This document shows, piece after piece, positions 1 to 12,989 of a stretch of DNA of 64,000 nt. Source of the DNA: Anaeramoeba flamelloides. Its lineage: Eukaryota; Metamonada; Anaeramoebidae. Every line of letters begins with the position of its first letter. Within the stretch, counting starts at the first letter, position 1. A model generated the notes under the pieces. The model saw only the letters and a list, made by a program, of their open reading frames with translations, did no database searches and was not told where the DNA came from. The position numbers and the translations under genes were made by a program. The stretch lies in assembly GCA_027625915.1 (NCBI GenBank), contig JANTQA010000048.1, forward strand, positions 4,154,001 to 4,218,000. The letters run 5' to 3'.

Positions 1-3000
1 ATTTTTTCACTGATTTATTTTTAATTTTAAGGGAGAGCAACAAGCAAAAAAATTTTCACCTTTGATCCAAATCCAAAAGAGATCAAAAATCCCAATTGTT
101 TATAAGATCAAAACTCATCGATTCTGAATCTCTCAAGACTTGATTGGTTGATTGATTGGTTGATTCATCGATTGATTGATTGATTGATTGATTCATTGAT
201 TGGTTGGTTAATTTTATTTAAGAGGAGCAAACTTTTTTTTTTTTCTTTTTGAAAAATAAATAAAAAAGTATTTTTTCACTTCAAAGAGGTTAGGAAGAAT
301 AAAATTTTACATTCAATTAAAAAATCAAATATTTCAATTGATTAATCTATGGAAATAATAACAGGTTTTAGGAAATTCTAAATAACTTTTAATGAGAAAT
401 TTCGACCTTTTTGAGTCTACAAATTACAATCTAATAACAATATATATAAAGAAATATATATATACGAAAAAAAAATAAAAGAGATCAAACAAATTTTCGG
501 TGTGATGTCAAAATATATTTTGTAATGAATAAATTATTTAATCAAGTATTTTAGATAATTTTGGGGTGCAAAGGCAAAAATAATTCACAGTAAAGTATGG
601 TGTTGTTTTAATATTTAAAACTAGGGAGTTTTTGATGTGGAGACAAACTTTTCAAAAATTGAAAAAAATTTTTTTAACAAAATTTGGCTGGAAAAATAAA
701 ACGATAATAACTAATAATAATTTTTCACATGATGAAAAATTATTTGCAAGTTATTTTTTAATATATCTAACTACACGATTTTTAATTATAAAATTTTCTT
801 TCTAAGATAATTCTTTATAAATTCTATATCCTATAATCCATTTATAACATTCAAATTAAAAATTTTGTTTCGAAGTTAATTCGTTTTTTGGGGTTCTAAG
901 GGATATCACTTATAGGCCCAATGTCAAAAATATTGACAAATTTTACTCAGAAAAAAAATTTTTTAATTCGTTTTTTTTTTTCGAATAATAATGTATTTTA
1001 CTCAAGTGTTTAGAGATAATAAATAATAATGATTAATAAATAAAATTATAGTGTAATAATTTTTTTTTTTTCAAAGATAAATGAAAAAAGAAAAAAATAA
1101 CAATCAAAAAGTTGGTACATAACTTTGAAATTTTGTTTACACATACATACATACACAGACACACACACATATATATCACTGGTATGACATTTTTTTTTGA
1201 TTTCGTTAAATGGTTTTTACACATATTAATTCTTTTGTCTGATATTTATATATATAATCAAAAAAAACTAACTTAGGTGAGTTGATCAAATTTGGAATTG
1301 GTAAAAAAGCTAAATTTTGACCATTTTTTTTCTCCAACTAGTAATTTAAAAAAAAATAATTCTTTTTCTCTGTGTTTAAAAAGTTTACAATTTTCAAGTT
1401 TTTTAATCAAAAAAACTATTTTCTATTGTTTTAATGATTTCAAGATTGAAAATAACTATTTTCATGGTTTTGAATGCATCTACCCCCACTTAAATGATAA
1501 ATTGCAAATTTCCAATATTTTCTAAGACTTTTAAAGTAATAACCCCCTACTTATATATAATTGTTTTTTTCTATTGTTTTTAAGTTTTTTTGTTAGCATT
1601 TTTTCACATCCAAGAAATAGAAAGTATGATTTAAAAAGAATTAAATTGCTTTTTCAAAAAATAAGATATAAAAAAACGAATGTAACAAAAAATATATAAA
1701 TAAATTGAAAAAACTCACTTTTATAAGTTTTTCATGTTTTTAAAAATAAAAAATTATAATATTTGTGATATATATCTATATATAATATTTTTCAGTCAAA
1801 TGATTACGTTTATTTTAGATATAGAACATATTCTAAGAGTTTAATCCTGTATTTTTCTCAAAACAAATCTTCTATTTTTTATTCTGATCTTTTTTTTTCA
1901 TTTTAGTCAAATTTATTTATTTTCTTGAATACTTTTTTTTAAAATGCCAATTCAAAAAAAAAAAAAATTATAAACCCCAAATTAACTTTTTTTAACATAT
2001 GAGGCTCTTACATTCTTTTGAAATGAATATATTTCCTATTTAAAAAACTTATTGAAAAGAATTCTAATTTACTCAAAAATTTGAGATAATTTTCACAAAA
2101 CACTTCTAAGAAATTGCCTGGAAAACTTTAAAATATTTTTATAAAACCGAAATATATCATTTGTTTAGGTTTTTTTATGAATATTAGCCTTCATTTGAAG
2201 TTTATTATTTTTCTTATATCTAAGCAATCGTATTTTTGCTTTTAAAAAAATAATTGAATTTTTCATTTTTAGCTAGGCCCTTTTTGAGCTAAATTATATA
2301 TATATATGTTTGTGTGTGTGTGTGTATCGGGATTATTGATCAAATTTTGTCTTGGGAAAATGATTCAATTAAATAAAATAATTTTCTTAATAATATTCGA
2401 ATAAATGTAAATGTCATGGTTATTTTACAAAAGTGAGGTTTTTTTTTAAGAGATTTCCAGACTTCAAACTTTGTTTGAGTTTTCGAATTTTCAAAAAGTG
2501 AGTAATTGTTCAAAGTATTTTTCTTCCCACTCCAACTCGTATCACATATCGGAATGTTGAGCCATCAATTGATTTTATACCTTATTTACTAAAATATATT
2601 TAACTTTATCTGGAAATTCCAAAATTTCAAAAATTACCAACCTTTCCCTATCTAATTAAAAATCTGAAGCTGAAAAAGTAAATTATAAGTTTCTTTACGA
2701 ATTTGAAAAGGATCAAGAAAGTTAAAAAACAAACCTCACTGATAAACCCAATTAATTCTTCAATTTTGTTAACAAACTTGAAATAGAAAAAATATTCCAA
2801 AAGGTGTGCCAAATATCATTCAGGTTTATCTAAGGATTAAAAACACAACACTTTTAAAATATTAAATATATTTTTAAAATATTTTCAAAAAACTCAAAAG
2901 GGTATTTGATTTTGAGAATATTTCTGATCTATTTCGATCTCTAATGAAGTTGGTACTTTTCTCAGGTTATTTTTTTATAAATAAAATATTGACATATTTA

Positions 3001-3684
3001 CTGTATTTTTTAAAATTTCATAATTGTAAAAAGTCTTATTTTGAACGATAATAAATTTCAAACACTTAAGCATATTTAACTCTTGATAAATCAATTTAAT
3101 TACCAAATTAAATCTAAATCCTGAAAATAAATTACTAAAAAAAGATAAGTAATTGTCTAAAACAACAAATATTTTTCAATTTTCTTTCAAAATAGAAAAA
3201 CAATTCAATCTCTTTTTTAATTTTTCTATTCTGTGTTTTTATTATGATTAGAATTTTTTGAAACTTCCTAGACTACAAAATTTTGATAAATAGCACAATA
3301 TAACTAATAACATATTTTAATATTTTGAACTTTTTTTAATGAAAAACTGATCCCTTAAAAGAATATTTTAAAAAGTAATCAACTTTTCAAAAATATTCTG
3401 TTTGTTTTATGAATATGATGTTGGAGTTCAAAGAAAAGCACTTTTAACACTTTTAATTACCCACCACTCTTCTAAACTTAAAAACTCAAAATAATTTGAT
3501 TTCTGTAAACTTTTAAAAAAGTTCATACTTTTTTTTTTATTGTAATTTAAGGGAGGAGTTTAGAATTCCTCTTGTTTGCCCGAATTCCTAAACTTGAATT
3601 TAGAAATCGTATTAGAGATTCAAAAAAAAGTTCAAACTTTTTGAAACTTACTCAAAACATTTTTTTGTTTTTATTTTAAAAAAC
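1..3684. other. Gene-free A+T-rich stretch
   Basis: No open reading frame here looks protein-like on either strand; the short ones are low-complexity Phe/Lys/Asn translations. The stretch holds a TGAT-type tetranucleotide repeat near its left end, short CA/TG and TA runs (about 1145-1180 and 2300-2330), and a region near 2655-2745 that resembles 5525-5645 in the same orientation. I see no RNA gene. Confidence 0.6.
140..207. repeat. TGAT/TTGA tetranucleotide microsatellite
   Basis: Imperfect tandem copies of GATT/TGAT, interrupted by GGTT and CATC variants, run for about 70 bp. This is seen directly; no function is implied. Confidence 0.85.
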
Positions 3685-4875
3685 ATGCTTTCAGGAATGA
3701 GTAAGAGAAAGAACAAGAACAATGTCAAAAACAAAAAAACAAAAGAACAAAAAAGTTCTGATTCAAGTATGGAATTAATTCTCTCAGATCTTTCAAGCTC
3801 ACCAAGTACTATTGAATATAATTCTGAAAACTTTAAGTCTGAAAGTAGTTATTCTGATGAAGAAGAAGAAGAAGAAGAAGGACTTTCAGATTTTGATTTC
3901 AAAAAAGAAAGAAAATATCAAAAATTAAGACACATTTTGAACGAAAGAGATGGGGAAAAAGAAAGATTCAAAAAGATCAAATATGGCAATAAAAAAGATA
4001 AATGTAGATATGATGTCTTTTTGGGTTTCTCTTCTTCCATACTTGACTCTGAAGAAGAAGAAGAGCAAACTCAAAATAATGAAGATGATCTAAGCAAAGA
4101 ACAACTGGTAACGAACTTAAATAAGATGACAAAAAGAAAATTAATCCAGTATCTTGTTACATTAAAAAGGGATCAAAAATATCAAGATTCACAAAGATTA
4201 ACCACAATTGTGAAATATTACAAGAACTTGGAAGAGCTTGAAAAAAGAAACAAAATCAATCACATTTATGAACAATATACTAGCCATTATCGAACAGTCA
4301 TCACAAAAATGGATCAACTCAGAACACATTTGAATTTAAGGTGGAAGGAATGGTGCGATGAAGACTTGTGGATGGAACACAAAGAACGTTACTACCTTGA
4401 TGAAGAAGAAATCAGTAATCTGTGTACATTTATAAAAGAAGGATATCGCTTTTTCGAACTGAAATTTAGGAAAAAGCTGTGCTTGAAGTATTTTGAAATG
4501 TTAACAAGAATTGTTTATACGTGGGATTTGAGCGACTGGAGATATCTTTCAAAGAAGAAGATCACTTCAATATATCTCCGTTTACTTTATGAGACTACGC
4601 CTTTAAATGTGAGGCATAACGTGATCTATTATGAAATGAAGAAAGAAAAATATTACAAGAAACAAACTTCTCGGGCTCGTTTAAAACTAATCCACACTGC
4701 AAGAAAGAATGAAGAATTACCCGATTTCAAACGCTTTTTGAAAAAATGGGAATCTTTTGTTCAATACAAACTGGACTTGCAAACACACAAAGTTAAGAAA
4801 ATGCAAAAAAACAAAAGAAAAATTTTTAAAATTTTTTCAAAAACTAATGTTTCCAGAACGAAAAAATCTGGATAA
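3685..4875 (+). CDS. Unrecognised charged, probably nuclear protein (396 aa in this frame)
   Basis: I do not recognise this family. The first 130 residues are low complexity: a Lys/Asn-rich basic start, Ser-rich stretches and two acidic runs (a run of seven Glu near residues 60-66, a second Glu run near 125). From about residue 135 the sequence becomes a helical, Trp/Tyr-rich domain with conserved-looking segments such as WKEWCDEDLWMEHKERYY, and a basic C-terminus. Acidic/basic bias and the lack of a signal peptide or membrane segment suggest a nuclear or nucleolar protein, but that is inference only. The ATG at 3685 is chosen; a second ATG lies four codons on. The frame ends at 4875, but a protein-like sequence continues in the +1 frame to 5011, so the true C-terminus is probably different. 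No intron with usual GT-AG ends joins the two frames cleanly. Confidence 0.6.
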   Translation: MLSGMSKRKNKNNVKNKKTKEQKSSDSSMELILSDLSSSPSTIEYNSENFKSESSYSDEEEEEEEGLSDFDFKKERKYQKLRHILNERDGEKERFKKIKYGNKKDKCRYDVFLGFSSSILDSEEEEEQTQNNEDDLSKEQLVTNLNKMTKRKLIQYLVTLKRDQKYQDSQRLTTIVKYYKNLEELEKRNKINHIYEQYTSHYRTVITKMDQLRTHLNLRWKEWCDEDLWMEHKERYYLDEEEISNLCTFIKEGYRFFELKFRKKLCLKYFEMLTRIVYTWDLSDWRYLSKKKITSIYLRLLYETTPLNVRHNVIYYEMKKEKYYKKQTSRARLKLIHTARKNEELPDFKRFLKKWESFVQYKLDLQTHKVKKMQKNKRKIFKIFSKTNVSRTKKSG

Positions 4876-5011
4876 TTGTATATGGGATGAAGCAACAAAG
4901 GAATTTGAAAATATTAAATCAATACAAGACATAAAAATGGAAAATAAATTCAAGTTTTTGAAAAACTTAAAAACGGAATGTGAACTCTTGAAACGAACTG
5001 GGAAATTTTAA
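4830..5011 (+). other. C-terminal continuation of the 3685 gene in the next frame
   Basis: About 50 codons here read as PERKNLDNCIWDEATKEFE and onward, with balanced, non-homopolymeric composition, ending in TAA at 5009-5011. The switch lies in the A/T-run segment near 4820-4850, where a one-base length change, a sequencing error or a true frameshift is the simplest explanation. A small intron is possible, but I could not find donor and acceptor phases that agree. Confidence 0.45.
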
Positions 5012-8000
5012 AGCAAACTATTTTTATTTTTTTTTAAAAGTTGATAAATTCAAAAAACTGTATAAAATTTTTCAGTCTTTTTCTCTTTGTTAAATTTTTT
5101 AAAACTAAGTAACTGTCGAATAAAGAATTTTATTGATTTAAATGCAAAAAAAAGTTTCTAAATTACTTATTTTTTGGAATTTTCTTTGAAATGAAGTGTT
5201 TTGAAAGTAGAATTTCGAAAATTGAAAAAAGAAATCAAATGAAAAATTTTTTCAACATTTTTTACATTTAAAAGTTTTTGAAATTTGTTAAGATTTTGAA
5301 TCTTTCTTTATCTTTTTTACTTATTTTTTATTCATATACAAAATTTGTTTTTTGTACGGTTGCTTAATTTTTGTATTTGTAAACAAGACATGAATTGAAA
5401 AAAATAATCCCCTCCAGAATGTTAAAAATGTTAATTTGGATTTATTTTCAATGAAATTGTTTTTCCAAAGCTACTTTTTGAATTTAAGATCAAAGATCTA
5501 TTTTTTCAAGTATTTATACAATCCATTTTCCCAGTTTCATAACAAAGTAAAATTTTAAATCTGAAATAGTGAATTATAAGATTTTTTGATGAATTCTAAA
5601 AAGGTTCAATAAAGTAATAAACAAAATGTTGATAAAAACTCTGTAATTCATTAAAATTACTTTTTAAAAATAAATATAGAGAAAAGAAGTCAACAAGTAT
5701 TGTCAATTATCAATATATCAATTTTTGAAAAAACTAGGTTTTTAAAAATATTAATTTAATCCTAACTTATTTACAAAAACCTTTAAAGTTCATTAGATCT
5801 AAAAAAATAATTTAATAACCATTCTGATATCGAAAAATATTGTAAAATTTCTCATTTTATTTTAATAATGATAAAATCAGATTTCCACTTTTTTCTTTCA
5901 AATTGAGCAATTTTGAAAAACCGTTTTGTAACACTTTTTTTGTAATTACTATTTTGATTAATAATTTTGTGGGTTTGTGAAATAGTTTTTTTTATCAAGT
6001 TTAATTGAGTAAATTACAAACAATATACAGGGAAAAAACCAAATAAAGACTTATTGTATTCTACAAAGATGATCGATCCATTAAAAGCAAAAAATTCCAT
6101 AAATTCACGCTTTTTTATTCTTTTGAAATCATAACAGTTTTTCTTTTCATCTAAAACATATTTTTGATCATAAATTCTCAAATATATTTAATTACTACAT
6201 TTGCAAGTGAAATTTAATATATCAAATATTTTCAAGACAGGTTGGTGGTTTGTATTTCTCACAAATTTTTATTTAGTGAGATCTAAGAAAGATAAAATGA
6301 AATATTTATACTAAATTTGTCTATTTTCTTGATATATAAAAAATAGAAAAAGAAGATGGTAAAAATCAATTTTTCAAGAAAATTTTCATTGAGAACAATT
6401 TTTATAAGCCTTAAACATTGCTGATAATTTTCTATTCAATTTTTTGGTCCGTTGTACAGGTTGATAGGCTTCTAAAAATTGCTATTATATATCAAAAACA
6501 AGAAAAATGTAAACATTTAGGAATTCTTGTTTGTCTTTTTCTGGGTTGGTTAGAAGTTGATAAAAACTTGTGGAAGTATGTGGGTATTGAGTAAGATTTC
6601 CTATTTTCAACATTTTAAATTTGTTTTTTTAGAAAATTCTTTACCCGTTTAAAATATTTTCATTTTCATTATATTGTTTGAATTCAAAATTCCACAAAAC
6701 CTTTCCAATACAAAATCTGATTTGTCTTCGTACTCACAATAGGGGTTCGAGAAATAATACAAACAAAAAAATGCCACACAAAAATAAAACAAATAATCAG
6801 CGTGTTTGGTGAATGGATATACCATTTAAATATCAAAGAGAGTAACTTTTATCCTTCACCGAGTTCTTAGTAACTCGAATCTAAATAAAAAATAGTAAGA
6901 GCAAAGACCAAAAAAACTAAGAGAGAAAAACACAATTCCTTTGTAAGGATTGTTATGATTTGCTGATAATAAAACCATTTAAGTAAACCCATGGGTAAAA
7001 ATCATAGAGTATTATGATTTTTGATACAATTCCATTTCAATTGTAAAGGAATTCATACAAATATTTGTCCAATTTGGATCTAAAGATCATTTTATTTGAA
7101 TTTTTTTAATGAACAACGAAGAAGAAATTTTCAGAACATAAACCCAAACATTCTTACTCAGAAAAATTGTAAAGAAATTGAATAATAATCACAATTTTCT
7201 TACTTAAAAAGTGACGATCGTTTAAAACACTTTCAATAAACAACTCTGATTTCAAATTACCAATTTGTCTTTATATGTTTTGAAAGTTAAAGTTCTTAAT
7301 TGACTATTTGTCTATAAAATTGGAAAAGGATTGCAAAATTATAACTTATATTTTTTTGATCAAAACTATTTTTATGTTTTTAAAGCACACCTAAAATTTG
7401 AAATATCAAATTATTTATTAAATGTATTATTACAAATAGTTTTGACAATATCCTAAATAATTATTCACCAATTAAAAACTAAATTAAAGATTGAATTCAT
7501 TAATAACCCATTAATGGTAAAAAATCTCAAAAGAGAAAAAAAAAATTGAAGGGCCAACAATTTTAAAATATGGTTACTCAAAAATCAAATTTTTATAGAA
7601 TCTAAAAATGAAAAAATAAAAAGGAAAAAATGAAAAAAAATGAATTAAGTACTACTTTTTTTTTTGTGAAAAGGGTGAAATAATGTATAAAATCGCCCTA
7701 CAAAGAGTTATTTGGTAATCTTAATCATATTACTCCAAGGAGAATTTCTTTAAGAAAAAATGTGAAATTTTCTCATTTTTAACAATTTTCATTATTTTGA
7801 CCTTGTAAGATCATACTAAAAATTTTGATTTTAATATTTTAGAATTTCCATTACAACTTTCTGAACTCACATTATTTTCTTGGGCTGTTCTAAATATTTT
7901 TTACATTAGCTTCTACAAATTCGAAATGTTCTCAAATTTGAAATACACTTGAAAATCCCCAAAATACATTTTTTGCAATTATTTTTTTTGTTCTTTGCAA

Positions 8001-8413
8001 TTTTCCTATTCATTGAAAAAGAAAGAAAAAAAGTCTGCATGAAAAGGTAAAGATGACAAAAAAGGTTTTTTCCTATTTTACTTCCAATTTCTTCAATGTG
8101 AAAATTTTCTGTGAGAAGTGAAAGTGAAATAACACAATTAATCAACCACCTCAAGGGTGGGAAAGTAGTCCTTAAAAAAAGGAAATAAAACTCTTTCAAA
8201 AATTTGAAAAAATATATATAATGACACATCATGAAGATTCTAAACTGACCAAAATGGTTAAAATCAAAGTTATTATGGGCACTCCAAAATGATTGAAAAA
8301 TAGTTTCTTTTTAAAATTGTCTCATCTACTTATTTCAAAATGAATAATTTCAAAAGAACAAAAAAAGCACACCAACTTGTAAGAGATAATTATCTCATTC
8401 CTTTGATAAGATC
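5012..8413. other. Gene-free A+T-rich stretch with dispersed repeats
   Basis: No convincing gene. A 108-codon frame on the minus strand (7906-8232) has a hydrophobic, Phe-rich translation and no recognisable domain. The segment 6230-6720 resembles 44880-45400 in the same orientation, at low but repeated similarity, so both are probably old copies of one dispersed element. Confidence 0.5.
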
Positions 8414-9175
8414 ATGTTCTCCAAATTAGATCAGAACTATCATATATTTATTTTTTTTACTTTGCCTTTCACAAAAAGGAGTACTTTACCTTCTTTTAAA
8501 ATACAAACAATGATAACACTTTTGGTTATTTTTTATTGTGTAATACTTGTGATTTTATTCTTGGTGATTGATCACTACTACTATTATGACGAAATAAGGT
8601 GTTACAAAACCCCTGAATTAAGCAAGAAAAGAATTCAGACAAATGGGTTTCAAGAAAAGTCAATCATGGACAGCAAAATTCCTGGTTGTCTTAATGGGCT
8701 TCTACTCTCTTTACTACATAGCCAATTTATTTCAAGATCAATCTTTGCAAATGACTTTGGCAAAACCAAGGTTCGAATAGATACTATTTATACCACACTT
8801 GGTTGGAAAAATCAAAGTTTTCTGTACTTTCGAAGATTATTTATCAATTATTGGTTGTTGGACCTCCCAAGATTTACAACAAGATATTTTTTTCGGACAC
8901 TTCAAGATTGTTTGAAGCATGAGAACAGTTTTAAACAGTTTCGACTACTTTCGAAAACTCTTTTGGCCTTATCTTCATATCGAATCGACAACATACATAA
9001 CCTAACAGCTTTGTCCAGTTACTCAGAAAAACTAGACCCATCTACTCTAGTATTAAATAGTAAAGGTTCCTTTTCATTCTTTTTTTCTCTTGTTTTTTAT
9101 TATTTATTCCAAGATCGAATCAGTTTTTTGATCACATTACTATTAAATCTTGGGAAATTATGTTTGCCTCTTTAA
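8414..9175 (+). pseudogene. Unrecognised 253-codon frame, possibly a decayed membrane-protein gene
   Basis: This stretch has lower A+T content than its surroundings and an open frame of 253 codons, unlikely by chance. The main frame has one hydrophobic stretch (about residues 35-55) and no known domain. The neighbouring frame from 8643 reads MGFKKSQSWTAKFLVVLMGF and continues with a Tyr-Tyr and LFQDQSLQMTLAKP. This loosely resembles the first membrane helix of organophosphate/phosphate antiporters (GlpT/SLC37 type), and it stops at 8778. Two protein-like frames over the same bases are best read as a broken gene or a misjudged exon. The antiporter link is a weak inference. It could also be an exon of an unknown gene. 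Confidence 0.3.
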
Positions 9176-9599
9176 AATGTAAATTTACTTTTATTTCCAA
9201 TTATTTTCTCTTGAAAAAATTGATACTTTTGGAAACGATCTTTGGAGAAAAAAACGAGAAAATAAGAAAAGTTGTTTTAAAAACAGTCTAAGAAAAATTT
9301 AGTTCACATTTTACAGCTAAACAGTTTTTCCCATACCCTGAGCACACTTTTGATATTCACTTTTGTAAGATTGTTGTACTGTTTCTGATATATTTTTAAG
9401 AAAAGATTAACTTGTTTGTGTTCAGCCTGTTTTTTTTTAGAATCTCATCTTTTTTGAGAAAAAGAGGATCTTTTGAAGTGTATTTTCAGACTAACAAATT
9501 GAGAAAATTTAATAAACAATAATAAGTGTTCGTGATTTTAGTAGAATAACATGTCAAAAATAAAATCACTACTTTTTTTTTTTCTTTCAATTTAGGTAC

Positions 9600-10029
9600 A
9601 TTTAAGGGATCTCGAGAATAAAGCCACCACGGGGTTTTACAAATTGAAGCATCAGAGAATTAGACTCTTGATTTCTTGAGATCCAGAAGAACTATAAAAT
9701 TTCAACTTTTTAGGAATAGATAATTTTGTGAGATCAGATAGTTAATTGGAAGATACTAGTAAAATCCAATACCCTCCAATGTTTCTTCTAAATAAAGTAT
9801 TAGCTAGTTTCCAATACAAACCACTGAAAAAAAGGACTTAGAAGAAACATAGTTGGGTTGCGGGTTTTGAATACCATCTTCTAATTAAGTATTCGATCTT
9901 TCAAAATTATCAATTCCTAAAAAGTTGAAATTTTATAGTTCTTCTGGATCTCAAGAAATATAGGGTCTAATTCACTGATGTTTTAATTCGACAAAACCCA
10001 TGGTAACTTTATTTTAGATAACCCTTAAA
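9600..10029. mobile_element. Foldback/MITE-like palindrome of about 430 bp
   Basis: The left arm (about 9600-9765) and right arm (about 9885-10029) are reverse complements with scattered mismatches. They share, for example, TGAGATCCAGAAGAACTATA and AACTTTTTAGGAAT. A second inverted pair (TTTCTTCTAA / TTAGAAGAAA) sits inside the loop, so nearly the whole unit folds back. It has no coding capacity, and no clear target-site duplication was established. It fits a non-autonomous inverted-repeat DNA transposon. Confidence 0.75.
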
Positions 10030-12089
10030 GAGTTCATCTAGAAGATCATTAAAATTTAACTTCCTTAACCAAGATTTTAAAGACAAAAACTATCATGATT
10101 AGATTTTTTGGAGGTATTCTTAATATACTTAATCGATGTATATAAAAATTTTTAATTTAGTGAAAATTTTGGGGTTGAATTAAAAAAGAGTTAAAAAATA
10201 TCAATTTTCTTATTTTCTTAGAATTGATTTGGATTAGTATCTTTTTTTTATTTTTAAAATTAAAGGAACGTTGGCGAATATAAGAAATATTTACTCGGGG
10301 TTATAATTCTAAAAATTTATTTTTTGATAAGTGAAGTTGTATTATTTCTATAAAATAAATTCTTTAAAAATTTTACTAATGAATATTTTGTAAAGATTTA
10401 TTTTTTAAAATACTCAAGATATTACATAAACACTTATCAAAAATAATAAACATAATCTTGCTTTCAAACCCCCTTTTATATCAAAATGATTTAATTTGCA
10501 GAATCAAAAAAAAATATTAAATTCTATATATATATGTCTTTCGCTACAATTTCGGTATTTTTTATTTTTTTCTAATTTCCGGTAATTGACACCAAAAATA
10601 ATATTCGCTCTTATGTTATTATTAAAAATTGAATGGGAATTGTTGATCAATAAACTAATAATGAAAAAAATTCAAAGAGAAAAAACTGCAACATTTTTTG
10701 CTTATTTTGGAAAACATAATTAAAAATCTATAATTTTGGAATTGAAGGAAGAGTTACTTATTGAAATGTGAATTCAAAAAGGTTAAAAAAGTTTAGATAC
10801 TCAGTTTTTTGATCATAAGAGATTGATACAAAATTTATTTGTAATAAAAAACTTGAATACCTTGAAATACTACAATTGTTCGAAAAATAAGATGGTATTT
10901 AATATTTTTTTGGAATAATTTTTTGGAAAACAATCATTTTAATTTCGAATTCTAAAGTATAAAACGGAATTCAGGGAAGAGAAAGACTGGAAAATCGTGT
11001 TTAATTGCTTTTTTAAAGTGAAATTTTTTATCCCAAAAATTAAATCCATAATAGACATCGGGGATTTGGTACTCATTTCCATTCATGAGATTTACTTTTT
11101 GAGATTATTTATTACAAAATGGATTTCAAAAATTACAAATACACATCAGGAATAAAACTGTTTGTAGCTTGAATGTTTGGTAGTAATTATCTTTTATCTT
11201 TTTTTTAGTTGAAGAAAAGAACAAAAAAGAAAATTTTATTTTCTCAGCACATAGAAAGAAGAGTTTAATCTCAATTTTGGTTTAAAAATTGTTTTGTTTA
11301 GGTGGAGTGTTTTGCACTTGGTACAAAAAAACAGAAGTTGTATTTTTTCAAGAAAAAAATTTTAAATGAAATTTCTATTTTTACAAAGAAATAAAATGAT
11401 TTTTGTTATTTATTCGAATTTTGGAAGAAAAACCAGCAAACCCAAATTCTTATTAACAAATCTTGAAAGGATTTTGATTTTAGTAACTTCAAAATAATAA
11501 AAGGTTGTAAATTTTTTTATTTTTTTTCGATTACAAGTAAAAGATTATGGGGGTATGTCGAACTCAAATAGTGAATCAGGGGTTGGTTTTAACAATATTA
11601 TAATCGAATTTAGCTCTCTATATTCATTAAAACAAATTCTTTAAAAAAAAAATTATCCCCGTATATTAAGACATATATATATATATATATAAGGTATTTC
11701 CAAAAAAGTGTGGTATTTTTTTTTTTTATATTTTATTAAAAATCATCTTTTTTAGTGGATTTATTCGTTAATTGACGATGTCAAATTAAGTTTAATATTA
11801 ATACTGATTGAATAAGCTGCTAAGGTATTTATTTCAAAATATGTTTGATGAAATATTTCCAAAAAATGAAAAAAAAAATAGCACTTTTTCTGGTGAAAAC
11901 AAAGTAATACCAATTTCATAAAAAACTAAAAATAGCGAAAGGGTAAAAATGACTTTTTAAACAATAAAATGCAGTTATATGTTTTCAATTCTATTTGAAA
12001 AATTTTTTTGATTAAACAAGTTATGAAAAAGTTTTTTTCAATCAAAAAGAAAATAATCAACACCAATTTTCACCTCTATAAAAAATATC

Positions 12090-12770
12090 AGATAAATTTG
12101 ATATCAGAAATTTTAATATCTTTTATTTATAAAATACTAAGAAAACAAATTGAATTATTTTCAAGAATCGAAAAATGGTAGTTAATGATTTTGGATATAT
12201 TAAATACTTTTTTGACGAATGAGTTTAAAAGATATATTTTAAAATACATTTACCCTGCTTTATTGGAAATAGCTTATATATATATATATATATATATGGA
12301 TGAAAGATAATTATTGTTGAACATATTATTCACATTTGACAATACCAACTTGTAATATAATTAAACTTCCCAATAATGAATTGGATTTTTTACTAATGAT
12401 CATATTAAAAATTGTCATTTTTGGTAATTTTTTTTTTTTTAAAAAGATCAAGTTGGAAAAAAAAAGATGTTAAAAAAGACAAATAATCATTTAGAAAATT
12501 GAGACTAGGTAATGCCTTTAAAAACAGATACAATTGTTAGCATAAATTTTCTTATTGTTAAGCTTTTTTTTTTCGTGATGGTTCAGTTATAAAAAATCTG
12601 TAATGTTCATTTCAAAAATTCTGATTTTCATTTTTTTTCGATTATATTTTATTTTAGGTTTTATTTTTTTTTTTTTAATTTTTAAAATATCCTGGATTGA
12701 TATGTCTAGAATAATTAAAATGTGAATTATTAATCAGGTCAAATTATCAATCGTTCTTAAATACTAAAGG
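12090..12770. repeat. Diverged dispersed repeat, copy 1
   Basis: The first part (about 12090-12300) resembles 46100-46320. Both include an AATACTTTTTTGA block, a TTTACCC block and a GGAAAT(A)ACTTATATAT block in the same order. The second part (about 12470-12770) resembles 29410-29700 (GACAAATAATCA and TCATTTCAAAAATT blocks). I see no coding potential. Confidence 0.45.
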
Positions 12771-12989
12771 AAACAATTTATTTTTTTTTTTAATATATTA
12801 TTTTAAGTACCTTGTGATTTTTGAAATATGGTTTAGTTGGTGTATCTATTAAACATATAAAAGAGCCAACTGTAAAATAGAATTAAAATTATTAAACAAA
12901 AAATGAGAAAAAATTTTTTTTTCAAAAGGGTTACAATTTACAACTTGCAATTTATTATTTCTTCATTCTATTATTAAAACTCAAAAGAG

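Larger units (their letters stand above)
9176..12989. other. Stretch without a supported gene between the 8.4-kb ORF and the USP-like gene
   Basis: I looked here for a USP Cys-box exon and saw none. The stretch contains the palindrome at 9600-10029, TA runs near 11670-11690 and 12275-12297, and the dispersed repeat at 12090-12770. Confidence 0.5.
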
